Positions 38,940 through 49,661 of a DNA stretch of 64,000 nucleotides are shown here, piece after piece. Position 1 is the stretch's first letter; each line of letters opens with the position of its first letter. The stretch comes from Pseudonocardia sp. CNS-139. Lineage in GTDB: Bacteria > Actinomycetota > Actinomycetes > Mycobacteriales > Pseudonocardiaceae. The stretch lies in the NCBI GenBank assembly GCA_001942415.1, contig MKJX01000250.1, positions 48,392 through 112,391 on the forward strand, read 5' to 3'. The notes under the pieces are model-generated. The model was not told where the DNA came from. It ran no database searches and saw only the letters and a list, made by a program, of their open reading frames with translations. Position numbers and translations under genes: made by a program.

Positions 38940-40099
38940 GTGCGAAAGGAGTCCGACATCGCCAGGCTCGTGACAGTCGAGGACTACCGCCGGGTCGCGA
39001 AACGGCGGCTGCCGCGGTTCGTCTTCGACTACGTCGACGGCGCGGCCGGGGACGAGACGACGATGGCGCTCAACCGCACCGCGTTCGAGAACCTCCGCCT
39101 CCATCCGCGCCAGCAGGTGGACGTGAGCAGCCGCTCCATGGCCACGAGGGTGCTCGGCCGGGAGGTCCCGATGCCGCTGCTGCTCGGGCCGACCGGGCTG
39201 CAGCGCCTCGTCCACCGGCGCGCCGACCTGGAGGTCGCCGAGGCGGCGGGCCGGGCGGGAGTCCCCTTCGTGGTGAGCGCGTCGACCGCCTTCACCGTGG
39301 AGGAGATCGCCGCCGCCGGGTCGGGGGACCTATGGCTGCAGGTCTACCCCTGGCGGGACCGCAGCGCACTGGAGCACGTGATGAAACGCGCTGCTGCGGT
39401 GGGCTTCTCCACGCTGGTCGTGACGATCGACGTGCCCCTGCTGGCGCTGCGCGAACGGGACGTGCGCAACGGGATGAGCATCCCGCCGCGGATCACACCG
39501 GCGAACGTCTACCAGGGGGCGCGGCATCCGCGCTGGGTCACGCACCTGCTGCGTGGTCCGGAGATCTCGTTCGTCAACTTCAAGGGCCTCGTCCCCGAGT
39601 CGAAGGGGATGGCGCTCATGCGGTGGGTGAACGACGAGCTGACCAACCCGGGCGCCCGGTGGGACGAGCTGCGCCGGCTGCGTGCGGTATGGCCGGGGCC
39701 CATGGTCGTCAAGGGCGTTCTGACGGTCGCGGACGCGCGGCTGGCGGTGGCGGAGGGTGCGGACGCGATCGTCGTGTCGAACCACGGCGGCCGCCAGCTC
39801 GACGGCACCCCGGCGACGGCCGACGTGCTCCCGCGGATCGCCGACGCGTCGGCGACGCGACGGAGGTGCTCGTCGACGGCGGGATCCGCCGGGGGACCGA
39901 CATCCTCAAGGCCCTCGCGCTCGGCGCCCGGGCGGTGCTGGTGGCGAGGCCCTACTGGTGGGGGCTCGCAGCCGGCGGTGCACAGGGGGTCGGCGAGGTC
40001 ATCGACATCCTGCGCAGCGAGCTGGACATGGCGATGGCGCTCTCCGGGAGGCCGACGATCGCCGACGTCGGCAGGGACCTGCTGTTCCCGGAGGAGTGA
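38940..40099 (+). CDS. FMN-dependent 2-hydroxyacid dehydrogenase/oxidase (frameshifted)
   Basis: The restored protein is about 386 residues. It has LPRFVFDYVDGAAGDE (family N-terminal motif), the FMN-contact region LLLGPTGLQRL, the catalytic SNHGGRQLDG (His/Arg pair) and the phosphate loop LVDGGIRRGTDILKAL. These fit the lactate/mandelate/glycolate oxidase family, which turns an L-2-hydroxy acid into a 2-oxo acid. A base is lost near 39855. The start is unclear: AGGAG (38946-38950) is correctly spaced to an ATC codon, while GTG codons at 38940 and 38970 are alternatives. Confidence 0.8.
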
Positions 40100-40142
40100 G
40101 CGGGCAGGGCCGAAGAATCGGCGTTGTCCCGTCGGATAAAAA

Positions 40143-40158
40143 GGGATACGGTATACGG
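40143..40158. promoter_or_regulatory. CCGTATAC operator, site 2
   Basis: GGATACGGTATACGGG; on the minus strand it reads CCCGTATACCGTATCC, matching the cluster consensus at all core positions. It lies 67 bp before the small Dabb-domain gene and would control the unit 40226-42695 or beyond. Confidence 0.65.
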
Positions 40159-40225
40159 GCGGCGTTTGGTGTCGGCGCCCGCAAGCAGACAGCGCCGCAC
40201 GGACGCTGCTCGACGAGGAGTTGAC

Positions 40226-40516
40226 GTGTTCCGACACGCAGTGTTGATCGAGTTCGCCCCCGGCGTCGGGAGCGCCCAGATCGGCGAGATCACGGACAAG
40301 GTCGGCGAGCTGACGGCCCGCGTCCCGTCGGTGGTCTCGGCGGTCTGCGGCCGGGACGCGGGGGTGACCGCGGGCAGCAGCGACTTCGCGATCGTCGTGG
40401 ACCTGGCGGACCCCGCGGACTATCGGGCGTACTCCACCCATCCCGCACACGACGAGCTGGTCGCGGTGCTGGGGCCGTGCGTGCGAAGCCGGTCGGTGGT
40501 CGACTTCATCGTCTGA
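40226..40516 (+). CDS. Small Dabb (stress-responsive A/B barrel) domain protein
   Basis: The 96-residue protein starts MFRHAVLIEFAPG, the typical first strand of a dimeric alpha/beta barrel, and has a central variable region and a terminal RSRSVVDFIV strand. GTG at 40226 follows GAGGAG. Dabb proteins bind or convert hydrophobic and aromatic small molecules, some as cyclases, decarboxylases or hydrolases. As the first gene behind operator 2, it belongs to the cluster, but its reaction is unknown. Confidence 0.7.
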   Translation: MFRHAVLIEFAPGVGSAQIGEITDKVGELTARVPSVVSAVCGRDAGVTAGSSDFAIVVDLADPADYRAYSTHPAHDELVAVLGPCVRSRSVVDFIV

Positions 40517-40618
40517 CGTCGCAGGTCCGGGCAGAGCGCACCGGGCGGTAGCGGGAGTGTCGGGCGGTTCCGCCGCGGCGGAGGCGGCCGGACAGGACGG
40601 GCTTGGGAGGTAGCGGAC

Positions 40619-41380
40619 GTGGAAGCGGCAACGGGGCCGGGACGGCTGGCCGGCAGGATCGCCATCGTCAGTGGCGGGGCGCGCGGGATCGGCAGGGCGA
40701 TCGCCGAGCGGTTCGTGCAGGAGGGCGCGAAGGTCGTCGTCGGTGACCTGCTCGACGACGAGCTCAAGCAGGTCGAGGCGGACGGTCTGGTGGCCGAGCA
40801 CCTCGACGTGCGCGAGAGGTCGGACTGGAAGCGCGTGGTGGACCGGTGCATCGCCGAGTTCGGGCCGCCGAACGTCCTGGTCAACAACGCCGGCGTGATG
40901 CTGGCGGCCGGCATCGCGGACACCGACGGCAGCGAGTTCCGCAACAGCTTCGACGTCAACGTGCTCGGCGCGGTCTTCGGCCTGCAGGCCGTGATCCCGA
41001 GCATGCGGGACGGCGGCGGCGGCTCGGCGATCATCGTGTCGTCGACGGCGGCCGTCGTGGGCGCTGCGGGGCTGGCGCCGTATGCGGCGAGCAAGGCGGC
41101 GAACATGTCGCTGGCGAAGTCGGCGGCACTGGAGCTCGGGCCGCTGGGCATCCGGGTCAACTCCCTGCACCCCGGCGGGGTGGAGACCCCCATGAGCCAG
41201 GGCCCGCTGTTCGACGGCTTCGACCAGGACGCCTTCTACTCGCGTCTGCCCATCCCGCGCATCGCGCAGCCCGCCGAGATCGCCGGTGCGGCGGTGTTCC
41301 TGGCCTCCGACGACGGCGGCTTCGCCACCGGGTCGGCCTTCTTCGTGGACGGCGGTCAGCTGGCCGGGCCGCTGCTGTGA
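40619..41380 (+). CDS. SDR-family dehydrogenase, cluster copy 2
   Basis: The intact 253-residue enzyme has VSGGARGIGRAI, VLVNNAGVM, the Ser in IIVSSTAAVVG and YAASK. Asp in VVVGDLLDD suggests NAD(H). The sequence resembles 3-alpha/20-beta-hydroxysteroid and cyclic-alcohol dehydrogenases. A GGGAGG site precedes GTG at 40619. It is followed by a P450, so it may oxidise the hydroxyl group that the P450 introduces. Confidence 0.85.
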   Translation: MEAATGPGRLAGRIAIVSGGARGIGRAIAERFVQEGAKVVVGDLLDDELKQVEADGLVAEHLDVRERSDWKRVVDRCIAEFGPPNVLVNNAGVMLAAGIADTDGSEFRNSFDVNVLGAVFGLQAVIPSMRDGGGGSAIIVSSTAAVVGAAGLAPYAASKAANMSLAKSAALELGPLGIRVNSLHPGGVETPMSQGPLFDGFDQDAFYSRLPIPRIAQPAEIAGAAVFLASDDGGFATGSAFFVDGGQLAGPLL

Positions 41381-41454
41381 GGCCCGGCCGCCGTCCGCAA
41401 CACGACATGTGACCAACCCATCGGTAGTCGGTCAACGACGACAAGAGGAACCCC

Positions 41455-42695
41455 ATGCCAGTAGAGGCAGCACTGCCGGACGTCATCCCGTTCGAGGATC
41501 CCCGGTTCTACGTCGACAACCCCTGGCCGATCTTCTCCCGGCTCCAGCGCGAGAACCCCGTCTACTACTACGCACCGCTCGACGTCTTCATCCTGACCAA
41601 GCTCGACGACATCCGCGACGCCGCGGGCCGGGCCCAGGTCTTCTCCTCCGGGCACGGGCTGTTCCTCAACGACCTCCGGATGATGAAGGAGTCCGACGGC
41701 GGTGGGTCCGTCTTCGACGGCTTCTTCCCGGCCGATGCGGAGCACTTCGCCTTCGCCGACCCGCCCCGGCACAAGACCCTCCGCGGCCTCATCACACCGG
41801 CCTTCGCGGCGCGCAACCTCGCCTCGCTGCGCCCGGTCATCGAGGAGTTCGTCGACGAGCTCCTGGAGAAGATCACGCCGGGCGAGACGATCGACTTCGT
41901 CGCGGAGATCGCGGACCAGCTGCCGATCCTGATCGCGACGAGGCTGCTCGGCATCTCGGTGCAGGACGTCGAGACGGTGAAGAAGTGGAGCGACGCGCTC
42001 GAGGCGATGAACTCCGTCGACACCCGTGAGGAGATCGAGGAGGCCAAGCGCACGTTCGCCGGGATGAACTCGGTGTTCGAGGAGGAGTTCCGGGCCAAGC
42101 GCGGCAAGCCGGGGACCGGCCTGGTGTCGGACCTGCTCAACGCCACGCTCGACGGTGAGCCGGTCTCGAGTCGAACATCCTGACCTACTGCACCACCGTG
42201 CTCGCGGCCGGCAGCGACACCACCCGCGCCCTGCTCACCGGGACCGTTCTGGCCTTCGCCGAGTTCCCGGAGCAGATGACCCGGCTCAGGAACGACCGCT
42301 CGCTGATCAACTCCGCCATCGAGGAGTCGCTGCGCTGGACGACCCCGGCGCGGTCGTTCGTGCGGACCGCCCTGCAGGACACGGAGATCCGCGGGCAGAA
42401 GATCAAGGCGGGGCAGCGGGTGTTCCTGCTGTACGCGGCCGCGAACTTCGACGAGGACGCGTTCGACGACCCGTTCACCTACGACATCGGGCGGGCGAAC
42501 GCGATGCAGCACGTCGCGTTCGGGTTCGGTCCCCACACCTGTATCGCCTCGCAGCTGGTCCGCATGGAGATGCGGATCGTGCTGAACAAGATGCTCGACA
42601 AGTTCTCGGCGGTGCGGAAGGTCTCGGAACCGACGCCGGTCGTCCACGTGCTGCGCCACAGCTGGTACGACGCCGAAGTCGTCTTCGACGCCTGA
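41455..42695 (+). CDS. Cytochrome P450, copy 2 (frameshifted)
   Basis: The restored protein is about 413 residues. Helix I has VLAAGSDTTRALLTG, ExxR is in IEESLRWTTPARSF, and the heme loop is FGFGPHTCIASQL. A single G is lost near 42168 (TCGAGTCG for TCGGAGTCG) just before helix I. It is a soluble bacterial class-I P450 of about usual length. AAGAGG precedes the ATG. It differs clearly from copies 1 and 3, so each may attack a different position or intermediate. Confidence 0.85.
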
Positions 42696-42724
42696 TCCGC
42701 CCTCCGCAACCGAGAGGAATCCGA

Positions 42725-43320
42725 ATGGCCATCACAGCTGTCGACAAGGCCGCGCTGATCGTGCTCGACCTGCAGGTCGCCACCGCCGGCCTGCCGGCGG
42801 TGCCGCACTCGACCGCCGACATCGTCAAGCGGTCGGCCAGGCTCGCCGACGCCTTCCGTGCCAAGGGGCTCCCGGTCGTCTGGGTCACCGTCGGTGGCGC
42901 GGTCACCGGCCGCACCCAGGCGCCGGCCGGCGGCGGCGAGCTTCCCGACAACTGGACCGAGCTCCTGCCCGAGCTCGGCGTACAGCCCTCCGACCACACC
43001 CTGACGAAGTACGCCTGGGGGGCCTTCCACGACGACCGGCTGAGCACGCTGCTCGCCGGCCTCGGCGTCGAGCAGGTCGTGCTGACCGGCGTGACGACGA
43101 GCTATGCGGTGGAGTCCACCGCGCGCGCGGCCTACGAGCGCAACCTCAACGTCGTCGTCGTGACCGACGCGATCGGCGACCTGGACGAGCGCGCCCACGA
43201 GAACAGCGTCGAGCGCATCTTCCCCAACCTCGGCGAGCTCGGCACCTCCGACGAGGTCCTCGCCCGACTCTGCGTCCGCTCCCCGGCGGCGGCCGGGCCC
43301 GGCCGACACGGGCACGACCC
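42725..43320 (+). CDS. Isochorismatase-fold hydrolase lacking the catalytic Cys (3' end unclear)
   Basis: The first 180 or so residues are clear: Asp in ALIVLDLQVATAG, Lys in HTLTKYAWGAFH and the fold motif VVLTGVTTSYAVESTARAAY. The position of the nucleophilic Cys in cysteine hydrolases is occupied by Ala or Ser (TSYAVE). This places it with isochorismatase-like members that use Asp/Lys only. No stop codon occurs in its frame until 43579, well inside the next gene. Either an indel hides the real end near 43270-43320, or the protein is fused to the ThDP enzyme by a frameshift. The end coordinate is an estimate. Confidence 0.65.
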
Positions 43321-43350
43321 GACCGCACCGACTACGAAGGCGTGGCTCTC

Positions 43351-44955
43351 ATGTACGTACACCGAGCACTCGCTCGCGCGCTCCACGACAACGGTGTCCG
43401 GCACCTGTTCGGCGTTCTCGGCGACGCCAACCTGCACCTGGTCGACAGCTTTCGCCGGCACTCCGGGGCGCAGTACGTCGGGATGGCGGCCGAGGGCGGG
43501 GCCGTGCTCGCGGCGCTGGGCTACGCCCAGGTCTCGGGAGGGCTCGGGGTCGCGACGGTCACCCACGGCCCGGGCCTGACGAACGCCGTGACGGCGCTGG
43601 TCGAGGCCGAGCGGGCCCGGGTGCCGCTGCTGCTCGTCGCCGGGGACACGCCGTTCTCGGCGCACGACCACATCCAGGCCATCGACCAGCGCGCCGTCGC
43701 ACTGGCGGCCGGTGCCCGCGTCGTGCAGGTCCGGTCCGCGTCCAGCGCGGTCTCGGACCTGGCCGCGGCGATGCGCACGGCGTGGACCGAGCGTCTGCCG
43801 GTGGTCCTGAACCTGCCCATCGACCTGCTGTGGGAGGAGGTCGAGTACGAGCCGGTCCCGTCCGGCAGCACGGCGGCCGCGGCCCCGAGCCCGATCCGGC
43901 CGCGGTCGAGGACGCGGTCGGCGTCATCGCCTCCGCCCGCAGGCCCGTGGTGCTCGCCGGCCGCGGGGTCGCCGTGTCCGGCGCCAGGCAGGCGGTGCTC
44001 GAGCTGGCCGAGCGGATCGGAGCACCGGTGGCGACGACCCTGCGCGGCAAGGACCTGTTCGCCGGCCGGCCCGAGGCGATCGGCATCTTCGGCTCGCTGA
44101 GCGACGACCTCGCCACCGAGGTGATCGCACAGGCGGACTGCGTCGTCGCCATCGGCTGCGGCCTGAACCGGTGGACGACGGCCGAAGGGTCCCTGCTGCA
44201 GGGCAAGGGCGTCGTCCACGTGGACGTCGACCCGGGCAGGCTGCACCGCTTCAGCACGGTCGCGGCGCCGGTGGCGGGCGATGCCGCGAAGACGGCCGCC
44301 GCCCTCGTGCGGCTGCTCGACGAGGCGGAGATCCCGCCGACGGCGTTCGCCGCGGACGTGATGGCGCGGGCCGGCGATCGGCGCGGGCCGGCGACGGGGC
44401 CCGACCGCAGCACGGACACGACGGTGGACATCAGGACGGCACTGCGCCGCATCGACGAGGCCGTCCCGAAGAACCGGGTCGTCGTCACCGACAACGGCCG
44501 CTTCATCCTCACCGCGTTCACCGCGCTCCACGTCGAGCACCCGCGGCTCTACGCGCACGCGGTCAGCTTCGGCGCGATCGGGCTCGGCATGTCGACGGCG
44601 CTCGGCGCCTCGTACGCCGAGCCGGACCGTCCGGTGCTGGCTGCCATCGGCGACGGCGGCTTCGCCCTCGGCGGCCTGTCCGACCTGGTCACCGCAGTCA
44701 CCCAGAACCGCCGGATCGTGGTCGTCCTGCTCAACGACGGGGCCTACGGCGCGGAGTACGTCCAGCTCGTGAACCGGCGTCTGGATCCGGCGCTCGCGAC
44801 ACTCCCGTGGCCGGACTTCGCGCGATCGCCGAGGCGATCGGCGCCCGGGGCCACACGGTCCGGAACCTGAAGGAGCTGGACGCGCCCTCGAGGAGATCGA
44901 CTTCGAGGCCGGCCCGGTGCTCCTGGACGTCCGGCTCGATCCGGACCACATCTGA
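43351..44955 (+). CDS. ThDP-dependent enzyme of the acetolactate synthase/decarboxylase family (three frameshifts)
   Basis: The restored protein is about 535 residues with the standard three domains. The pyrimidine-binding domain has FGVLGDANLHLVDSF, the catalytic Glu in GMAAEGGAVLAALGYA and THGPGLTNAVTAL. The central domain has DAVGVIASARRPVVL. The pyrophosphate domain has the Mg/ThDP motif AAIGDGGFALGGLSDL...NDGAYGAE. Bases are lost near 43885, 44822 and 44886. Members decarboxylate 2-oxo acids, condense them, or cleave 1,2-diketones. The substrate is unknown. It stands between an isochorismatase-fold gene and the second aldolase copy. GTG at 43342 is an alternative start. Confidence 0.8.
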
Positions 44956-44971
44956 CGGGAAGGAGAGCGAG

Positions 44972-45768
44972 GTGCGCACCAACTCGCTGTTGACTACCTT
45001 CCGCGACGGCGGTTTCGCGGTGGCGAGCTTCGTGACCATACCCGACCTCCTCGTCGCGGAGGTCATGGGCGCGTCCGGGGTGGACGTGCTGCTCGTCGAC
45101 ACCGAGCACTCGGCCATGAGCCTGACGCAGCTGCAGGGCGTGCTCACCGCACTGCATCCGACCGACTCGACGGTCGTCGTGCGCGTCCCCGGCAACGACG
45201 ACGTCGCGATCAAGCACGCGCTCGACCTGGGCGCGAGGGTGTGCTGATCCCGGACGTGCGTTCGGCCGCGGATGCCGAGGCAGCCGTACGGGCATCGTTC
45301 TACGCGCCGAAGGGGGAGCGTGGGTTCGGCCCCCGACGGGCGAGTCGGCTGCACGGCGACCGCGCCGACTACCTCCGCCGGGCGAACGACGAGATCGCGG
45401 TGATCGCGATGGTCGAGAGCGCCGAGGCGGTCGAGTCGATCACCGACATCGTGAAGGTCCCCGGCCTGTCGGCCGTCTTCGTCGGCGTCGCTGATCTCGC
45501 GGTTGCGATGGGCCACCTGGCCGACATGGGAAATCCCGCGGTCGGGACCGCGGTCGAGCGGATCGCCGAGGCGGCAAGGGGCCACGGCCTTCCGTTCGGG
45601 CTCTTCACCGGCACCGAGAAGGCGGCCGCCCACTGGATCTCCCGGGGTGCGCAGCTGGTGACGGTCGGGTCGGACCTGCAGTACGTCGACGCGGGTGTCG
45701 CCCGGACCAAGGAGGCGATGGCGAGGCTCGCCGACCCTGCCTCGCGCGCTTCGACGATCGACGGTTGA
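44972..45768 (+). CDS. HpcH/HpaI-family class II aldolase, copy B (frameshifted)
   Basis: The restored protein is about 265 residues. It parallels copy A: VDVLLVDTEHSAMSLTQLQ, VRVPGNDDVAIKHALDLGA, the GERGFGPRRASRLHG Arg loop, MVESAEAVESI and VGVADLAVAMGHLADMGN. One base is lost near 45237. GTG at 44972 follows AGGAGAG. It is followed after 16 bases by cupin copy B, so the aldolase plus cupin pair is present twice in the cluster in opposite order. Confidence 0.8.
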
Positions 45769-45784
45769 GTGACAGGAGGCGTTC

Positions 45785-46610
45785 GTGTTCGTTCTGGAGA
45801 CCGAGACGATCCCGTGGGAGCCCGTGCGGGCGAACACCCGTACGGGCCGGATCTCGCGCAAGTTCATCCGTGAGGGCGAGCTCGCCAAGGGCGTCGGCTA
45901 CACGTCCGACCTGGTCTGGTACCACGGCGGCGAGGGCGTGTTCACCGCACCGCGGCACCGGCACAACTTCGACCAGATCAGGCTGACGCTGGACGGCACC
46001 ACCGACTACGGCCACCAACAGGTGGCGACGCGGGCGACGCCACGTTCTTCCCGGCCGTGCCTACTACGGGCCCGAGCGCTTCGAGGAAGCCCAGATCTTC
46101 CTGCTGCAGTGGAGCCCCGACTGGGTCACCCGGGAGCAGTCCGACGCCGCGTACGCCGAGCTCTCGAAGCGGGGCACGTTCGCCGACGGCTTCTACGTGA
46201 CGACCGACGAGGACGGCAACGAGGTCCGCAAGGACGGCACCAACGCGGTGTGGGAGGCCGTCAACCAGAAGCCGCTGGTCATCCCCAGCCCCAAGTACGG
46301 GCAACCGGTCGTGATGCGCCCCGACGGCTACGACTGGCGGTCCGGCCCCGCGGGCGTCGAGTCCAAGAACCTCGGTCACTTCACGGAGGGGGACCTGACC
46401 CTCTCGACCTACCGCTGGGCAGCCGGCGGGCGGGTCGCGCTGGGCGCCGAGCGCACCTCGATCGTGTGGCTCGCGCAAGGGTCGGTCTCCCTCGACGGCC
46501 GGACGCTCGGGCCGCGGACGCTGGTCTTCTCCGACTACGGCGAGGAGCACGAGCTCGTCGGGGAGGAGCCGGGAGCGGCGACCGTGATCGGGCTCCCCGT
46601 CGCCGAATGA
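45785..46610 (+). CDS. Two-domain cupin-like protein, copy B (two frameshifts)
   Basis: The restored protein is about 275 residues. It aligns over its length with copy A: IPWEPVRANTRTGRISRKFI at the start, FTAPRHRHNFDQIRLTLDG with the cupin His-x-His, RGTFADGFYVTTDEDGNE in the middle and KNLGHFTEGDLTLSTYRW in the second half. Two lost bases between 46015 and 46065 interrupt the first barrel. AGGAGG precedes the GTG at 45785. The paired recurrence with an aldolase indicates a joint function; the reaction is unknown. Confidence 0.65.
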
Positions 46611-46747
46611 CCACCGGATGAGGGCGGGAGCCCGCGTCCCCACGCGCGGTTCGCGGACCCACGGAGAGAGGTGACTGCCCGGTAGCTGCACGGGACGACG
46701 ACGTTGCCGTGTTCGGAGACGACCGACGATCAGTGAGAGAGGCCCTC

Positions 46748-47811
46748 ATGTTCTTCCGCCGGAGATGGTCCCGACGGGCGGTACCGGTCATGGCTCCCCT
46801 GGTGCTGGCACTGAGCCTGAGTGGCTGCGGTGGTGTCGCGGAGGGAGCGCGGACCGGCACCGGCGCATCCCGATCAAGCTGGCGCACCAGTCGGCAGGCT
46901 CACTGACGTTCCTCGCCGTGCGGGTCGCGCACGACAGGGGCTTCTTCCGGGAGGAGGGCATCGAGCCCGAGGTCGTCACGATCGGTGATCCCGGAGTCAT
47001 CGGGGCGGCGCTCGAGAACGGGTCGGTCGACGTCGCGGTCGACGACACCTCGGTCATCGCCTCGAACCTGAGCAGGGGCATCGACCTGCGCATCTTCGGC
47101 GGCATGCGGGTAGGCGTGGACCTGCAGCTGGTCACCGGGCGCGACTCGGACGTGCCGGAGATGGGCGATCCGGGCGTGACCTGGCACGACGTGATGGCGG
47201 CGATGCGGGGCAAGACGATCGCGATGCCCGGCGTCGCGGTGTCCGGAGGCCGGATCTTCCGCGCGCTCGCCGCGGAGGCCGGTCTGGCGGAGACCGACTA
47301 CACGCTCGTGGAGACCGCGGCGGGCGCTCCGCTGATCAGCGCGGTGGACAGCGGCCGCGCCGACGCGTTCATGCACGCGTCGGCGACATCGCTCGCCGCC
47401 GAGAACGCGGGCATCGGGCGGATCGTCCTCGACCTGACGCCGGATGTGCCGGAGTACTTCGCCGACCTCGCCTACATCGCACCCGCGGCGTTGCGCTCGA
47501 CGCTGGAGACCTACCCGGACCTCGCGGCGAAGTGGCAGCGCGCACTCCAGAAGGCCGTGGACGTGATCCGCGACCCCGCGAACCTCCCGTACCTCACCGA
47601 CGTGTCGCTGCGGACGGTGGAGACGATGCCGGGTACGACGGACTTCCCGCAGCTCCGGGCGACGATCGAGCGGCTCGCCCCGAGCTACACCGCCACGATC
47701 GACGCGGCCGGTCTCGACACGACCCTGGACTTCTGGCGGAAGATCGGGACGCTGACCGCGGACGTCACCGCCGACCAGCTCCTCGCACTCCCGGCCGGGA
47801 GCAGCTCGTGA
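46748..47811 (+). CDS. NitT/TauT-type ABC substrate-binding lipoprotein (frameshifted)
   Basis: The restored protein is about 354 residues. The lipoprotein signal is FFRRRWSRRAVPVMAPLVLA, truncated here, ending in lipobox LSGC. The SsuA/NMT1 fold follows with IPIKLAHQSAGSLTFLAVRV, HDRGFFREEGIEPEVV and ENGSVDVAVDDTSVIA. One base is lost near 46865, just after the lipobox. It binds an organic acid, sulfonate or aromatic carboxylate outside the cell. Its stop overlaps the GTG of the ATPase gene. Confidence 0.8.
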
Positions 47812-48643
47812 GCATCGGACCGGCCGTACTCGGCGACGAAGGGCCGGCCGAGGGCGTTCCTGCGGTGCCCTCCCGTGCGGCGGACGGGATCACCGTGACG
47901 TCGCTGTGGGTGTGGTTCTCGGTGGCGGGCTCCACGCGGGTCGCCCTGGAGGACGTGGACCTGGACGTGCCGGACGGGCAGTTCCTGTCCGTGGTCGGTG
48001 CGAGCGGGTGCGGCAAGACGACGTTGCTGAACGCCGTCTCCGGATCCGTCCGGCCCGGCTACGGCGCGGTCACCCTGACGCTCGACGGGCGGCCCCAGCC
48101 GCTGCCGTCCCCTCAGGTGGGCTACATGTTCGCCCGGGACGCGCTCCTGCCGTGGCGTACCGCTCGGCGGAACGTGGAGGTCGGACTCGAGATCAGGGGT
48201 GTCGGGACGCGGGCGCGCCGGTCACGGGCCCGCGAGATGCTGGACCTCGTCGGGCTCGGCGCGCACGAGGCGAAGCTGCCGGGCGAGCTCTCGCAGGGGA
48301 TGAGGCAGCGGGTCAACCTCGCGCGCGTCCTGGCGGTGAGCCGCGGCTGCTCCTGCTGGACGAGCCCTTCGGTGCGCTCGACGCGCAGACGAAGGCGGTC
48401 CTGCAGACCGAGTTCCTGCAGATCTGGGAGCGGGAGCGCACGACCGTCGTCTTCGTCACCCACGATCTCGCCGAGGCGGCCCTGCTGAGCGACCGGATCA
48501 TCGTCATGGGCTCCGGCCGTGTCCTCGAGGACATCGCGGTCCCGTTCGACAGGCCCCGCGATCTCGACACCCTTCGCTTCGAGCCGGAGTTCAACGCCCT
48601 CGTCCAGCACCTCTGGACGCAGATCAAGGAGGTGCCACGATGA
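47808..48643 (+). CDS. NitT/TauT-type ABC ATPase (frameshifted)
   Basis: The restored protein is about 278 residues. Walker A is VVGASGCGKTTLLNAVSG, the Q loop is in QVGYMFARDALLPWRTARRN (family mark for nitrate/sulfonate ATPases), the signature is LSQGMRQRVNLARVL (LSQGM in place of LSGGM), and Walker B is LLLDEPFGALD. One base is lost near 48350. The start GTG overlaps the binding-protein stop and the stop overlaps the permease ATG (ATGA), so the three subunits are coupled. Confidence 0.82.
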
Positions 48644-49489
48644 CGGCGGTCGACGCCTCCCGGGTCGGTGAGCGGCCCGTTCCCGCCCACATCGCGGCGG
48701 CGATGCGGGCGAGCGAGGCGGGCCGTCGCCGCCTGCGGCGGCGGGAGACGGCCGTCGTGCGGGTCTGCCAGCTCCTCACCGTGGTGGCCGTCCTCGCGGC
48801 GTGGGAGGGCCTGGTGCGGCTCGGCGTCGTTCGTGAGCTGTTCGTGAGCCGGCCGATGTCGGTCGTGACCTATCTGATCGACGAGCGGGTCGAGCTGCTG
48901 GTCAACGCCCAGGAGACCTTCCTGGCCGCGTTGGTCGGGTTCGCGATCGGGTCCGGCGCCGGTGTGCTGTCCGGCGTCGCGCTGGGCTGGTGGCGGCCCC
49001 TCGGCCGCATCTTCGACCCGTGGGTCACGTTCCTGGCGAGCCTGCCGCGCATCGCGCTGGCGCCGCTGTTCCTGCTGTGGTTCGGCATCACCTTCCAGGC
49101 CAAGGTGGTGCTCGCCGTGAGCATCGTCTACTTCGTGGTGCTGGTCGGCACGCAGGCGGGCATGCGGAGCGCCGACCCGGACCTGCGCCGGTCGGTGACG
49201 CTGCTGGGCGGCAACGGCCGGGACGAGCTGCTCAAGGCGGTGCTGCCGGACGCGCTCCCCGCGGTGTTCGGGGCCTTGCGGCTGGGGGTGATCTTCTCGC
49301 TCCTGGGAGTGGTGGCGAGCGAGATGATCGCCTCCCGGGTGGGGCTGGGACAGCTGATCGTCCGCAGCTCGCAGGAACTGCGGCCGGAGGGCGTCCTCGC
49401 GATGCTGATCCTGCTGGGGGGTCGCCGGTACGGCGATCAACGCCCTGCTCCGGGTGATCGAGGACCGGGCGCTGCGATGGAAGGGGTGA
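48640..49489 (+). CDS. NitT/TauT-type ABC permease (frameshifted at the 3' end)
   Basis: The restored protein is about 282 residues with six helices. The EAA coupling loop is SVTLLGGNGRDELLKAVLPDALPAV, truncated here to its ends, and the C-terminal part GLGQLIVRSSQELRPEGV is typical of SsuC/TauC proteins. An extra G in a G run near 49420 changes the frame; corrected, the protein ends INALLRVIEDRALRWKG at the stop 49487-49489. It imports the compound bound by the lipoprotein at 46748. Confidence 0.8.
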
Positions 49490-49661
49490 CCGCGCCGGCC
49501 GGAGCGCCTGGCGCCGCCCCGGCGATCGATCCGACCTCGTCGGCGGTGAGTGGCCGGTCCTCCGGACTACGGCTTGGATTTGGGATACAATTTTCAGTGG
49601 TCAACACGTCGGCCGGCGAAACTCCCGGCAGGACGCGCGTCACTGCGAGGGGAACACAGAG

